From Actinacidiphila acididurans (lineage in GTDB: Bacteria; Actinomycetota; Actinomycetes; Streptomycetales; Streptomycetaceae): a stretch of DNA of 64,000 nucleotides. A model generated the notes under the pieces. It was not told where the DNA came from and made no database searches. It saw only the letters and a list, made by a program, of their open reading frames with translations. The stretch spans positions 248,001 through 312,000 of the forward strand of contig NZ_JADKYB010000002.1 of NCBI RefSeq assembly GCF_016918855.1, written 5' to 3'. A program made the translations under genes and the position numbers. Shown here one piece after another: positions 18,025 to 26,060 of the stretch; within the stretch, counting starts at the first letter, position 1, and the number at the start of each line of letters is the position of its first letter.

Positions 18025-20331
18025 TCACTCCGTCACGCGGTACAGCCGCACCGAGCGGGCCGGTACGCGGATCGTCGTGCCGGAGGGGGAGAGGGTGGCC
18101 GGGGGGTGGGACTGGTCGTCCAGGGCGGTGTCGAGGAGGAGTTCGTAGGCGGCGGCCCAGGGCGGCCCGGGGAGGTGGAAGGGGAGGGGGCGGTGGCCGG
18201 CGTGGGCGAGCAGCAGGAAGCTGTCGTCGGTGATCGGTTCGCCGTGGGGGTCGCGCTCGGGCAGGCCGTGGCCCGAGACGTACATGCCGAGGGTCGCCGA
18301 GGAGGCGAACCAGTCCGCGTCGGCCATCTCGCGACCGTCCGGGCGGAACCAGGCGACGTCGCGCAGGCCGTCGGGGCCGAGGGGGAGCCCGGAGAAGAAG
18401 CCGCCGCGGCGCAGCGCGGGATGCGCCCGGCGCAGGGCGGTCAGCCGGGCCACCAGATCCCGTATCCGCGCCCATTGCGGCTCGGCCAGCAGCGACCAGT
18501 CCACCCAGCCGACCTCGTTGTCCTGGCAGTACGCGTTGTTGTTGCCGCCCTGGGTGCGGCCCATCTCGTCGCCGGCCACCAGCATCGGCACCCCGGTGGA
18601 CAGCAGCAGCGTCGCCAGCATGTTGCGGATCTGCCGCCCGCGCAGCGCCGGCACCGCGGGGTCGTCGCTCTCGCCCTCCGCCCCGCAGTTCCACGACCGG
18701 TTGTCGTCGCTGCCGTCCCGCCCGTCCTCGCCGTTCGCCTCGTTGTGCTTGCGGTTGTACGACACCAGGTCGCGCAGCGTGAAACCGTCGTGCGCCGTCA
18801 CGTAGTTGACCGAGGCCCGCGGGCGCCGCCCGCCCCGGTCGTAGAGGTCGGAGGAGCCGGTCAGCCGGTAGCCGAGGTCCCGTACGTCCGGGGCCGCGCC
18901 GCGCCAGAAGTCCCGTACGGTGTCGCGGAAACGGTCGTTCCACTCGCTCCACAGCGGCGGGAAGGCGCCCACCTGGTAGCCGCCGGCGCCCACGTCCCAG
19001 GGCTCGGCTATCAGCTTCACCCGGCGCAGCACCGGGTCCTGCGCGATCACCGCGAGGAAGGGGGCGAACATGTCCACGTCGTGCCGGGTCCGGGCCAGCG
19101 CCGCCGCGAGGTCGAACCGGAAGCCGTCCACGCCCATCTCGGTCACCCAGTGGCGCAGCGAGTCGGTGACCATCCGCAGCACGTGCGGCTGCACCACGCT
19201 CAGGGTGTTGCCGCAGCCGGTGAAGTCGGCGTAACGGCGCGGGTCGGCGGCCAGCTTGTAGTAGCCACGGTTGTCTATGCCGCGCATCGAGAGGGTCGGG
19301 CCGCCCTCGCCGCCCTCCGCGGTGTGGTTGTAGACGACGTCGAGGATCACCTCGATGCCGGCCGCGTGCAGCGCCTTCACCATCCGCTTGAACTCGCCGA
19401 CCTGCTCGCCGCGGGTCCCGGCGGAGCTGTAGGCGCCGTGCGGCGCGAAGTAGCCGATCGAGTTGTAGCCCCAGTAATTGCGCAGGCCCCGCCGCTCCAG
19501 GTGCTCCTCGTGCGCGAACTGGTGCACCGGCAGCAGTTCCACCGCCGTCACGCCGAGCCCGGTCAGGTGCGCGATCGCCGCCGGGTGCGCCAGGCCCGCG
19601 TAGGTGCCGCGCAGTTCGGGCGGCACGTCCGGGTGGCGCATGGTGAAGCCGCGGACGTGCAGCTCGTAGATCACCGTCTCCGCCCAGGGCGTCCCGGGCC
19701 GCCGGTCGTTGTCCGGCCCGTCGTCCTCGTCGGCCACCACCACGCCCTTGGGCACGTACGGCGCCGAGTCCCGGTCGTCCCGTACGGTGTCGGCGACCGC
19801 CGGGTCCGGCCAGTGCCGCACGTGCCCGTACGTCTCCGGGGCCAGCGTGAACTCGCCGTCCACCGCCCGCGCGTACGGGTCCAGCAGCAGCTTCGCCGGA
19901 TTCCACCGGGCCCCCGTCCACGGGTCCCAGCGCCCGCCGACCCGGAACCCGTACCGCGCCCCCGGCAGCACGCCCGGCACGAAGCCGTGCCACACCTCGT
20001 CCGTCAGCTCCGTCAGTGGCGCCCGCGTCTCGCTGCCGTCCGCCCCGAAAAGGCACACCTCCACCCACTCGGCGCCCCGCGCCCACAGCGCGAAATTCGT
20101 CCCGGCAGGCCCGTCGGGGCCTTTACGGAACCGCGCCCCGAGCGGCTCCGGCGAGCCCGGCAGGACAGGGACGAGCTCCGCGCCGGCCGGCCGCGGATCC
20201 CCGTCCCGGCGGGCGCGCGGCAGGGCCGGCGCGGAGGCGGCGGCCTCGAGCGCCGTGGTGACGGAGACGAGCCCCGGTGCGGCTCCGATGCCGCCCGACT
20301 CGGCGAACCCGGACTCGCGTGGCTCGGACAC
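18025..20331 (-). CDS. glgX: glycogen debranching enzyme GlgX
   Basis: GlgX hydrolyses alpha-1,6 branches left after phosphorylase action. The 768-residue product has the N-terminal CBM48 region (about 50-180, GTNFALWARGAEWVEVCLF) and a GH13_11 barrel. Nucleophile Asp is in MGVDGFRFDLAAAL, acid/base Glu in VKLIAEPWDVGAGGYQVG, third Asp in NYVTAHDGFTLRDLV, and GRTQGGNNNAYCQDNE is characteristic. The GTG at 20331 follows GGAGG by six bases; longer frames upstream are not conserved. It is near but not joined to the GlgE locus, and complements GlgP in breakdown. A short Ser/Pro/Ala-rich N-terminal extension is not needed for the family. Confidence 0.94.
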   Translation of the reverse strand: MSEPRESGFAESGGIGAAPGLVSVTTALEAAASAPALPRARRDGDPRPAGAELVPVLPGSPEPLGARFRKGPDGPAGTNFALWARGAEWVEVCLFGADGSETRAPLTELTDEVWHGFVPGVLPGARYGFRVGGRWDPWTGARWNPAKLLLDPYARAVDGEFTLAPETYGHVRHWPDPAVADTVRDDRDSAPYVPKGVVVADEDDGPDNDRRPGTPWAETVIYELHVRGFTMRHPDVPPELRGTYAGLAHPAAIAHLTGLGVTAVELLPVHQFAHEEHLERRGLRNYWGYNSIGYFAPHGAYSSAGTRGEQVGEFKRMVKALHAAGIEVILDVVYNHTAEGGEGGPTLSMRGIDNRGYYKLAADPRRYADFTGCGNTLSVVQPHVLRMVTDSLRHWVTEMGVDGFRFDLAAALARTRHDVDMFAPFLAVIAQDPVLRRVKLIAEPWDVGAGGYQVGAFPPLWSEWNDRFRDTVRDFWRGAAPDVRDLGYRLTGSSDLYDRGGRRPRASVNYVTAHDGFTLRDLVSYNRKHNEANGEDGRDGSDDNRSWNCGAEGESDDPAVPALRGRQIRNMLATLLLSTGVPMLVAGDEMGRTQGGNNNAYCQDNEVGWVDWSLLAEPQWARIRDLVARLTALRRAHPALRRGGFFSGLPLGPDGLRDVAWFRPDGREMADADWFASSATLGMYVSGHGLPERDPHGEPITDDSFLLLAHAGHRPLPFHLPGPPWAAAYELLLDTALDDQSHPPATLSPSGTTIRVPARSVRLYRVTE

Positions 20332-20731
20332 GGACTGCCTCCAGCGGCTCTCCACAACAACTCCACGGGCGGACCCCGACCTCTTCCGCGACGGTTCCGG
20401 GCATCCCGACCCGGCCCGGCGAACGAGCCCCCCGCCCCTTCCATTCCCCCAGCCCTCAGCACGTACCCCGTGCATACCCGGCCTGAACAAACCGGTACTC
20501 ACCGGTGCACGGCGCGGGGCGGGCGTACTGCCGGCTCCGGCACGCTTGCGGCGCCGTACGGGTGGCGGTCGGCCGTGTCCGGCGCGGCACCGCGCGTCGT
20601 ACCGGGGTGGCGCGCCGGGTACCCGCGTACCGCCCGGCGCCGAGCGGCCGTGCCCACCCCTCGCCCGGTCACCCGGCCCCCGGGTGGACGGGTTCGCGTT
20701 TCCCCGGCGGGTACGCCGTCGTTGGGTGTGC
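20332..20731. promoter_or_regulatory. divergent glgX / L,D-transpeptidase control region
   Basis: This 400 bp region between divergent start codons shows no gene. It contains short inverted repeats such as GCACGTACCCCGTGC (about 20459-20473) and CCGGTACTCACCGG (about 20491-20504). No regulator can be assigned. Confidence 0.4.
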
Positions 20732-21949
20732 GTGACGAGAGCGGTGAGGCGCGTGGTACGCGCAGGCGCGGTGCTGTGCGCGATGGTGGTGGCGGGGTGC
20801 GGGGCGGGACTGGGGCAGGACGGCAAGCGCGGCACACCGGAACCGACGGCGACCGCTGCCGCGACGGCCTCGCGGGACGCGCGCGCGGACATCGCGGTCA
20901 GTCCGCGCGACGGCGCCCAGGACGTGCCGGCCACCGGGCCGCTGCGGGTCTCGGTCGCCCGCGGCACCCTCACCGAAGTGGTCGTCACCAGCGGCGACGG
21001 CCTGCCGGTGCCCGGCACCGTGACCCCGGACGCCCGCGCCTGGCAGGCGAACGGTCCGCTGCAACTGGCCACCACCTACACGGTCGACGCGTACGCCATC
21101 GACGACCGTGGCCGGCCCGCCGCCCGCCACTCGGACTTCACCACCCTGGTGCCCCCGCACACCGTCATGGGCTTCTGGACCCCGCAGGACGGCTCGGTGG
21201 TCGGCACCGGCATGATCGTCTCGGTGCGGTTCAGCCGCCCGATCGCCGACCGCGCCGCCGTCGAACACGGCATCACCGTCACCGCCGACCCGCCCGTGCC
21301 GGTGGCCGGCCACTGGTTCGGCGACAGCCGGCTGGACCTGCGGCCGGCCGAGTACTGGCGCCCCGGCACCCGCGTCACCCTGACCCTGCGGCTGCGCGAC
21401 GTCCGGGCCGCGCCCGGCGTGTACGGCGTGCAGTCCCGCACCGTCACCTTCACCATCGGCCGCGACCAGCGCTCCACCGTCGACGCGGCCGCGCACGTGA
21501 TGACGGTGCGCCGCGACGGGGTGGTGCTGCGCACCCTGCCGGTGTCGGCCGGCAGCCCCGAGCACACCACGTACAACGGCGTGATGGTGATCGCCGAGAA
21601 GTTGCCGCTCACCCGGATGGACAGCCGCACCGTCGGCTTCGGCGCGGCCTACGACATCCCCGACGTGCCGCACGCCATGCGCCTGACCCGCTCCGGCACC
21701 TTCGTCCACGGCAACTACTGGTCGCCGCCCACCGTGTTCGGCACCACCAACGTCAGCCACGGCTGCATCGGCCTCAGCGACACCAAGGGCGGCGGCCTCG
21801 CCACCCCCGCGGGCTGGTTCTTCACCCACTCCCTCATCGGCGACCCGATCCGCGTGGTCAACTCCCACGACACCACCGTCGCCCCCGACAACGGCATGGG
21901 CGGCTGGAACCTCACCTGGCCCCAATGGCGCGCAGGCTCCGCCCTCTGA
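20732..21949 (+). CDS. L,D-transpeptidase lipoprotein (YkuD domain, Ig-like N-terminal domains)
   Basis: This 405-residue precursor begins with a lipoprotein signal (VLCAMVVAGC, modified Cys23). Two Ig-like modules of LDT type follow (about 45-250), then a YkuD catalytic domain. The active-site pair is intact: His326 in TFVHGNYWSP and Cys345 in VSHGCIGLSD, and the domain ends with GGWNLTWPQW. Such enzymes make 3-3 peptidoglycan cross-links, which are abundant in actinobacteria. Start is uncertain among GTGs at 20726, 20732 and 20744 because ribosome sites are weak; all keep the lipobox. A paralogue lacking the catalytic residues lies 0.8 kb downstream. Confidence 0.93.
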   Translation: MTRAVRRVVRAGAVLCAMVVAGCGAGLGQDGKRGTPEPTATAAATASRDARADIAVSPRDGAQDVPATGPLRVSVARGTLTEVVVTSGDGLPVPGTVTPDARAWQANGPLQLATTYTVDAYAIDDRGRPAARHSDFTTLVPPHTVMGFWTPQDGSVVGTGMIVSVRFSRPIADRAAVEHGITVTADPPVPVAGHWFGDSRLDLRPAEYWRPGTRVTLTLRLRDVRAAPGVYGVQSRTVTFTIGRDQRSTVDAAAHVMTVRRDGVVLRTLPVSAGSPEHTTYNGVMVIAEKLPLTRMDSRTVGFGAAYDIPDVPHAMRLTRSGTFVHGNYWSPPTVFGTTNVSHGCIGLSDTKGGGLATPAGWFFTHSLIGDPIRVVNSHDTTVAPDNGMGGWNLTWPQWRAGSAL

Positions 21950-21972
21950 CCCGCACGGGCCGGACGAAGCCG

Positions 21973-22169
21973 CCCCCCAAGGGACGCGGGGCTGTTCCTT
22001 ATATGCGGCTGGCGCCGCGTGGGCGCGCCGGTCGGAGGGGGCCGCCCCCAGGGGCGCGGGGCTGTGTCTTGTGTGCGGCTGGCGCCGCGTGGGCGCGGCA
22101 AGCTGCGGTTCACCCGTGCCAGGCGGAGGGGGCCGCCCCCAAGGGGCGCGGGGAACTGCGCGACAAGCC
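21973..22169 (+). repeat. three partial copies of the GGGGCGCGGGG intergenic repeat in tandem
   Basis: Units starting CCGCCCCC and running into AGGGGCGCGGGG occur at about 21973, 22031 and 22131. The first two share a TGCGGCTGGCGCCGCGTGGG block (about 22004-22023 and 22074-22093); the third ends in the GAACTGCGCGAC form also seen at 638 and 55304. They lie directly behind the active L,D-transpeptidase gene and in front of the 55 bp tandem array. Confidence 0.7.
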
Positions 22170-22170
22170 A

Positions 22171-22553
22171 CAACGCGCCGGGCATCCGGCAAGGCACCGC
22201 GGGTGCAACGGCGGGTTGCCGCCCACAACGCGCCGGGCATCCGGCAAGGCACCGCGGGTGCAACGGCGGGTTGCCGCCCACAACGCGCCGGGCATCCGGC
22301 AAGGCACCGTAGGTGCAACGGCGGGTTGCCGCCCACAACGCGCCGGGCATCGGCACCGCACCGCGGGTGCAACGGCGGGTTGCCGCCCACAACGCGCCGG
22401 GCACCCGGCACCGCACCGCGGGTGCAACGGCGGGTTGCCGCCCACAACGCGCCGGGCATCGGCACCGCACCGCGGGTGCAACGGCGGGTTGCCGCCCTGA
22501 ACGCGCCGGGCACCCGGCACCGCACCGTAGGTGCAACGGCGGCCCGCCGCCCA
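22171..22553 (+). repeat. tandem array of seven 54-55 bp units
   Basis: Units begin at 22171, 22226, 22281, 22336, 22390, 22445 and 22499, each starting CAACGCGCCGGGCA (the last GAACGCG) and ending GGGTTGCCGCCCA, with lengths 55, 55, 55, 54, 55, 54 and 55. Most differences are a few substitutions around CCGGCAAGG/CGGCACCG; the seventh is most diverged. Each unit contains a GGCGG-GTTG-CCGCC hairpin and a near-palindromic GCACCGCGGGTGC. There are no spacers, so it is not CRISPR. Frames stay open on both strands, but no start site or protein family supports coding. It lies in the spacer between the two transpeptidase paralogues. Confidence 0.9.
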
Positions 22554-22726
22554 GACGGAGCAGCCCGCACGCCGCACTTGACGCGAAACACGCCCACCCG
22601 GCGGCAGCCGACCGCATCCGGTACTGAACGGTGACACGATGGCGCGCCCCCTCGTGTGATTCGTGTGATTTCCTTGCGCTCGCCGGGGGGAATCCGGGGT
22701 TCCGTCGCGTCAGGGGAGTCGAGAAG

Positions 22727-24022
22727 GTGGAGCCGAGAGCCTGGGCGCCCGGTGGGCGCAGAGGCGGCGTCGCGCGCCCCACGGCAGAGGCACGGCGGGC
22801 GGCGGCCCAGGCGCTCCCGGCCGCCTTGCCGGGCGTTCTGACGGCCACCCTGCTGGCGCTCGCCGCACTGCTGCTCGCCGGCTGCGGAGCACCGGGCGTG
22901 GGATCCGGCGACGACGCGGGTCGTACCGCGCGCAATGTCGTGTCGGGGACGGCCGTCTCCGCCGCGGCAGTGGCCATCGCGCCCGCCGACGGCGCCACCG
23001 ATGTCGCCACCAGCGGCACCCTGAAGGTCACCGCCTCCGGCGGCGAGTTGTCCTCGGTCGTGGTCAAGGACGCCTCGGGGCTGACCGTACCGGGTGCGAT
23101 CAGCGCGGACGGCGCGGTCTGGGCGCCCACCGCGCGGCTGCGGACCGCCACCGCCTACACCGTGGACGCCACCGCCCGTGACAGCCGTGGCCGTGAGTCC
23201 GACCGGCACTCGGCCTTCACCACGGTCGTCCCCGACGACACCTTCGTCGGCTTCGTCACCCCGCAGGACGGTGCCGAGGTCGGTGTCGGCATGGAGGTGT
23301 GGCTGCACTTCAACCGGGCGGTCACCGACCGCGCCGCGGTCGCCCGCGGGCTGACCGTCACCGCCGCGCCGCCGGTGGCCGTCGCCGCCAAGTGGTACGG
23401 CGACCAGGACGTCTACCTGCGGCCGCAGAAGTTCTGGGCGCCCGGCACCCGTGTCACCCTCGCCGTCGACCTGGCCGGTGTGCGGGCCGCCCCCGGGGTC
23501 TACGGACGGCAGCGCGAGAGCGTGCACTTCACGGTCGCCCGCAGCCAGGTCAGCGTGGTGGACGCGGCCCGGCACACCATGTCCGTCTACCGTGACGGCC
23601 GGCTCCTGCGCGCCCTGCCCGTCACCGCCGGCGTCCCCGGCCACGACACCCCCGGCGGCACCCTGGTGATCGCCGAGAAGTACGGCCGCACCCGCATGAC
23701 CGGCGACACGGCCGGCTTCGGCGGCGAGTACGACATCCCGGACGTGCCGCACGCGATGCGGCTGACCACCTCCGGCACCTTCCTCTACGGCGACTACTGG
23801 TCACCGCCCGCCGTGTTCGGCACCGCCGACACCAGCCACGGCGGCATCGGCCTGCGGGACGCGCGCGGCGGCGCCGATTCGGCCGCGCCCGCCGCCTGGT
23901 TCTTCGCCAACTCCCTGGTGGGCGACGTGGTCGAGGTCACCGGCGGCAGCGGCCGCAGCGTGCAGTGGTACAACGGCCTGAACGGCTGGAACCTCGACTG
24001 GCCGCAGTGGACGGCGCTCTGA
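22727..24022 (+). CDS. catalytically inactive-looking L,D-transpeptidase paralogue (lipoprotein)
   Basis: This 431-residue lipoprotein (lipobox ALLLAGC) is a clear paralogue of the preceding L,D-transpeptidase, with the same Ig-like modules and the same GWNLDWPQW end. The catalytic Cys is Gly373 (SHGGIGLRD, codon GGC at 23843-23845) and the upstream catalytic His is Tyr354 (TFLYGDYWSP). The frame is otherwise intact, so it is not simply a broken gene. A function as a wall-binding scaffold or regulator of the active partner is inference. The GTG at 22727 follows GGGGAG by eight bases. An AT-richer stretch before it (about 22570-22690) may be its promoter. Confidence 0.88.
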   Translation: MEPRAWAPGGRRGGVARPTAEARRAAAQALPAALPGVLTATLLALAALLLAGCGAPGVGSGDDAGRTARNVVSGTAVSAAAVAIAPADGATDVATSGTLKVTASGGELSSVVVKDASGLTVPGAISADGAVWAPTARLRTATAYTVDATARDSRGRESDRHSAFTTVVPDDTFVGFVTPQDGAEVGVGMEVWLHFNRAVTDRAAVARGLTVTAAPPVAVAAKWYGDQDVYLRPQKFWAPGTRVTLAVDLAGVRAAPGVYGRQRESVHFTVARSQVSVVDAARHTMSVYRDGRLLRALPVTAGVPGHDTPGGTLVIAEKYGRTRMTGDTAGFGGEYDIPDVPHAMRLTTSGTFLYGDYWSPPAVFGTADTSHGGIGLRDARGGADSAAPAAWFFANSLVGDVVEVTGGSGRSVQWYNGLNGWNLDWPQWTAL

Positions 24023-24096
24023 CGTACCGGAGTCCGCCGTCACGGGCAGGTCCGGCGTCGTCGCGGCCCGCGCGGGTGCTGCCGTACGCTCCCGGC

Positions 24097-24867
24097 ATGA
24101 CTGTGACCCTCGAAGTCGACGAAGGCGTCGGCACCATCCGGCTGGACCGGCCGCCGATGAACGCGATGGACGCCGCCGTGCAGGACCTGCTCAAGGCGGT
24201 CGCCGAGGAGGCCGCGCGGCGGCCGGACGTACGGGCCGTGGTGGTGTGGGGCGGCGAGAAGGTGTTCGCGGCCGGCGCCGACATCAAGGAGATGCAGGGC
24301 ATGTCCTACGAGGACATGGCCGACCGGGGCGCCGCCCTCCAGGGCGCCTTCACCGCGGTCGCCCGCATCCCCAAGCCGGTGGTCGCGGCGGTCAACGGCT
24401 ACGCGCTGGGCGGCGGGTGCGAGCTGGCGCTGTGCGCGGACATCCGGATCGCCGCGGAGAACGCCAAGCTGGGGCAGCCGGAGATCCTGCTCGGCCTGAT
24501 CCCGGGCGCCGGCGGCACGCAGCGGCTGGCCCGGCTGATCGGCCCGTCCCGCGCCAAGGACCTGATCTTCACCGGCCGCATGGTGGCCGCGCAGGAAGCG
24601 CTCTCCCTCGGTCTGGTCGACCGGGTGGTGCCGGCCGAGGAGGTGTACGGCGCCGCGCGCGAGTGGGCGGCGCGGCTGGCGCGCGGTCCGGCGTACGCGC
24701 TGCGGGCCGCCAAGGAATCGGTCGACAAGGGTCTTGACGCGGACCTGGACACCGGACTGGCCCTCGAACGGCAGCTGTTCGCCGGCCTGTTCGCCACCCG
24801 GGACCGGGAGATCGGCATGCGCAGCTTCGTCGAGGAGGGCCCGGGAAAGGCGCAGTTCACCCCATGA
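24097..24867 (+). CDS. enoyl-CoA hydratase/isomerase family protein
   Basis: The 256-residue crotonase-fold enzyme shows GADIKEMQGM (oxyanion-hole element), NGYALGGGCELAL and a catalytic Glu region PEILLGLIPGAGGTQRL, matching authentic enoyl-CoA hydratases of the FadB-like or EchA type. It would hydrate trans-2-enoyl-CoA in fatty-acid or branched-chain degradation. The ATG at 24097 is the first conserved start; an upstream in-frame extension overlaps the end of the previous gene region and is not conserved. It follows the pseudo-transpeptidase by 74 bp, but no functional link is apparent. The exact substrate is unknown. Confidence 0.93.
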   Translation: MTVTLEVDEGVGTIRLDRPPMNAMDAAVQDLLKAVAEEAARRPDVRAVVVWGGEKVFAAGADIKEMQGMSYEDMADRGAALQGAFTAVARIPKPVVAAVNGYALGGGCELALCADIRIAAENAKLGQPEILLGLIPGAGGTQRLARLIGPSRAKDLIFTGRMVAAQEALSLGLVDRVVPAEEVYGAAREWAARLARGPAYALRAAKESVDKGLDADLDTGLALERQLFAGLFATRDREIGMRSFVEEGPGKAQFTP

Positions 24868-24954
24868 TTTGACGGTGCGTGACGACGGTGATCCCAGGGT
24901 ACCAATTCCCGGGGTTACCCCACGCAACACTCCGGTTACAGCCATGATGATGGC

Positions 24955-25569
24955 ATGTCGGGTCGGGGAGGATCGGAGCAGCCGCGGCCGGCCGAGCCCG
25001 CGCCGGGGGCCGCGCCGGTTCTCGCCGCCGACGTGGACGACGGAGCTGTCGCGGGCGTCGCCGACGTCACGGATGCCCCGGCCGTCACGGATGTCACGGA
25101 TGTGGCGGACCACGCCACCGACACCGATGACATCGATGCCGCCGAGGACCCGGCCCCCGCGGCCCCGGACCTGCCGGGCGACCCGTCCGTCGCCGAGGTG
25201 CTGCTGCCGACCTCGGACCGCCGGTCCGCCGCCAAGGCCCGCCGGATGTCACTCTCCGTACTGCGGAGGTGGGGCCTGCTCCAGTTCGCCGACCCGGTCG
25301 AACTGCTGGTCTCCGAGCTGGTGGGCAACGCCGTACGGCACACCGGCGCGCACACGATGGGGTTACGGATGCACCGGCGGCGCGGCTGGATCAGAGTGGA
25401 GGTCCGCGACCCCTCGCGCGCGCTGCCGTGCCTGCTGCCGGTGCGCGAGCTGGACATCAGCGGGCGCGGCCTGTTCCTGGTCGACACGCTCGCCGACCGC
25501 TGGGGCGTCGACCTCCAGGCGCGCGGAAAGGTCACCTGGTTCGAGCTGCGGGTCGCCCCCGAGCGCTGA
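24955..25569 (+). CDS. GHKL-type ATP-binding protein (anti-sigma-factor kinase-like)
   Basis: A 204-residue protein. Residues 1-80 are acidic and repetitive (runs of DVTD and DAE), then an HATPase_c domain has the N box ELVGNAVRHTG and the G2 box GRGLFLVD. The small size and absence of a dimerisation/His domain fit RsbW/SpoIIAB-like regulators, very numerous in streptomycetes, which control sigma or antisigma partners. A TTA leucine codon (25363-25365) makes full translation dependent on the bldA tRNA. No anti-anti-sigma gene is adjacent, so its partner is unknown. ATG at 24955 chosen; the ribosome site is weak. Confidence 0.82.
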   Translation: MSGRGGSEQPRPAEPAPGAAPVLAADVDDGAVAGVADVTDAPAVTDVTDVADHATDTDDIDAAEDPAPAAPDLPGDPSVAEVLLPTSDRRSAAKARRMSLSVLRRWGLLQFADPVELLVSELVGNAVRHTGAHTMGLRMHRRRGWIRVEVRDPSRALPCLLPVRELDISGRGLFLVDTLADRWGVDLQARGKVTWFELRVAPER

Positions 25570-25625
25570 CCGGCGCCTTGTGCCGACGCTTTGCGCCGGC
25601 GACTCGTGCCGGAGCCCGGACAGGA

Positions 25626-25673
25626 GAAGAGGCCCTCCGCGTCGGGGGGGGGTGACAGCGGTAGGGCCTCTTC
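25626..25673 (+). terminator. hairpin after the GHKL gene
   Basis: GAAGAGGCCCT (25626-25636) and AGGGCCTCTTC (25663-25673) form a perfect 11 bp stem with a 26 nt loop, 57 bp after the stop codon. Confidence 0.7.
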
Positions 25674-26060
25674 CCAATTCGCCGCGCGACAGGGGGGGTG
25701 TGCCCGCGGCGTCCGTGGAACGGCTGAGCCCGGGTCAGCGGCCGCCGTTGTCATCGACTGTTGCACGGGCAGGGGGGCAGAGGCAAATAGGCATACCGGG
25801 CAAGTCGGACATTCACCTGTCAGGGCTTGGCAAAATAATGGTGATGTCCACCACCCGCCTTCTAAATGATGGCCAAGCGCTCTCATTTCCTTCTCATCTT
25901 GGCCGACGTGTGGACGGACACGTACGGCGGGCGCGCCTTGCGGGTGATTCCGGCGGGCGCGGGCGAGCATACGTAACCGTACGGCCCGGTCGTACGGGTA
26001 CGGCCGGGCCGTACCGCAGCCCCCCTCCGACCGCCCCGAGCCCCGAGGATCGTGAGCCGC
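25674..26060. promoter_or_regulatory. non-coding region before the quinone oxidoreductase
   Basis: The stretch contains a lower-GC segment at about 25780-25900 (GGCAAAATAATGG, TTCTAAATGATGG), unusual for the window. CTTGGC and GCCAAG flank part of it. Nearer the gene, GTACGGCCCGG (25979-25989) and CCGGGCCGTAC (26004-26014) form a perfect 11 bp inverted repeat around several CGTACGG motifs. I see no gene. A promoter and operator role is inferred. Confidence 0.5.

Noticed and set aside
17122..22500. A very long plus-strand open frame of nearly 1800 codons
   Set aside because: It runs antisense through the MFS and glgX genes and then through the 55 bp repeats. The high GC content makes stops rare in such frames. 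No ribosome site or protein family supports it.
22171..22553. Possible CRISPR array
   Set aside because: Units are contiguous, with no unique spacers, and there are no cas genes.
22110..22637. Arg/Pro/Ala-rich open frames on both strands across the 55 bp repeats
   Set aside because: The frames reflect repeat composition: the unit length, not divisible by three, shifts the same sequence through several frames, and both strands are open. No start signal or conserved domain.
22631..22726. Upstream ATG at 22631 as the start of the second transpeptidase-like lipoprotein
   Set aside because: It would add 32 residues before a normal lipoprotein signal; the GTG at 22727 has a well-spaced GGGGAG site.
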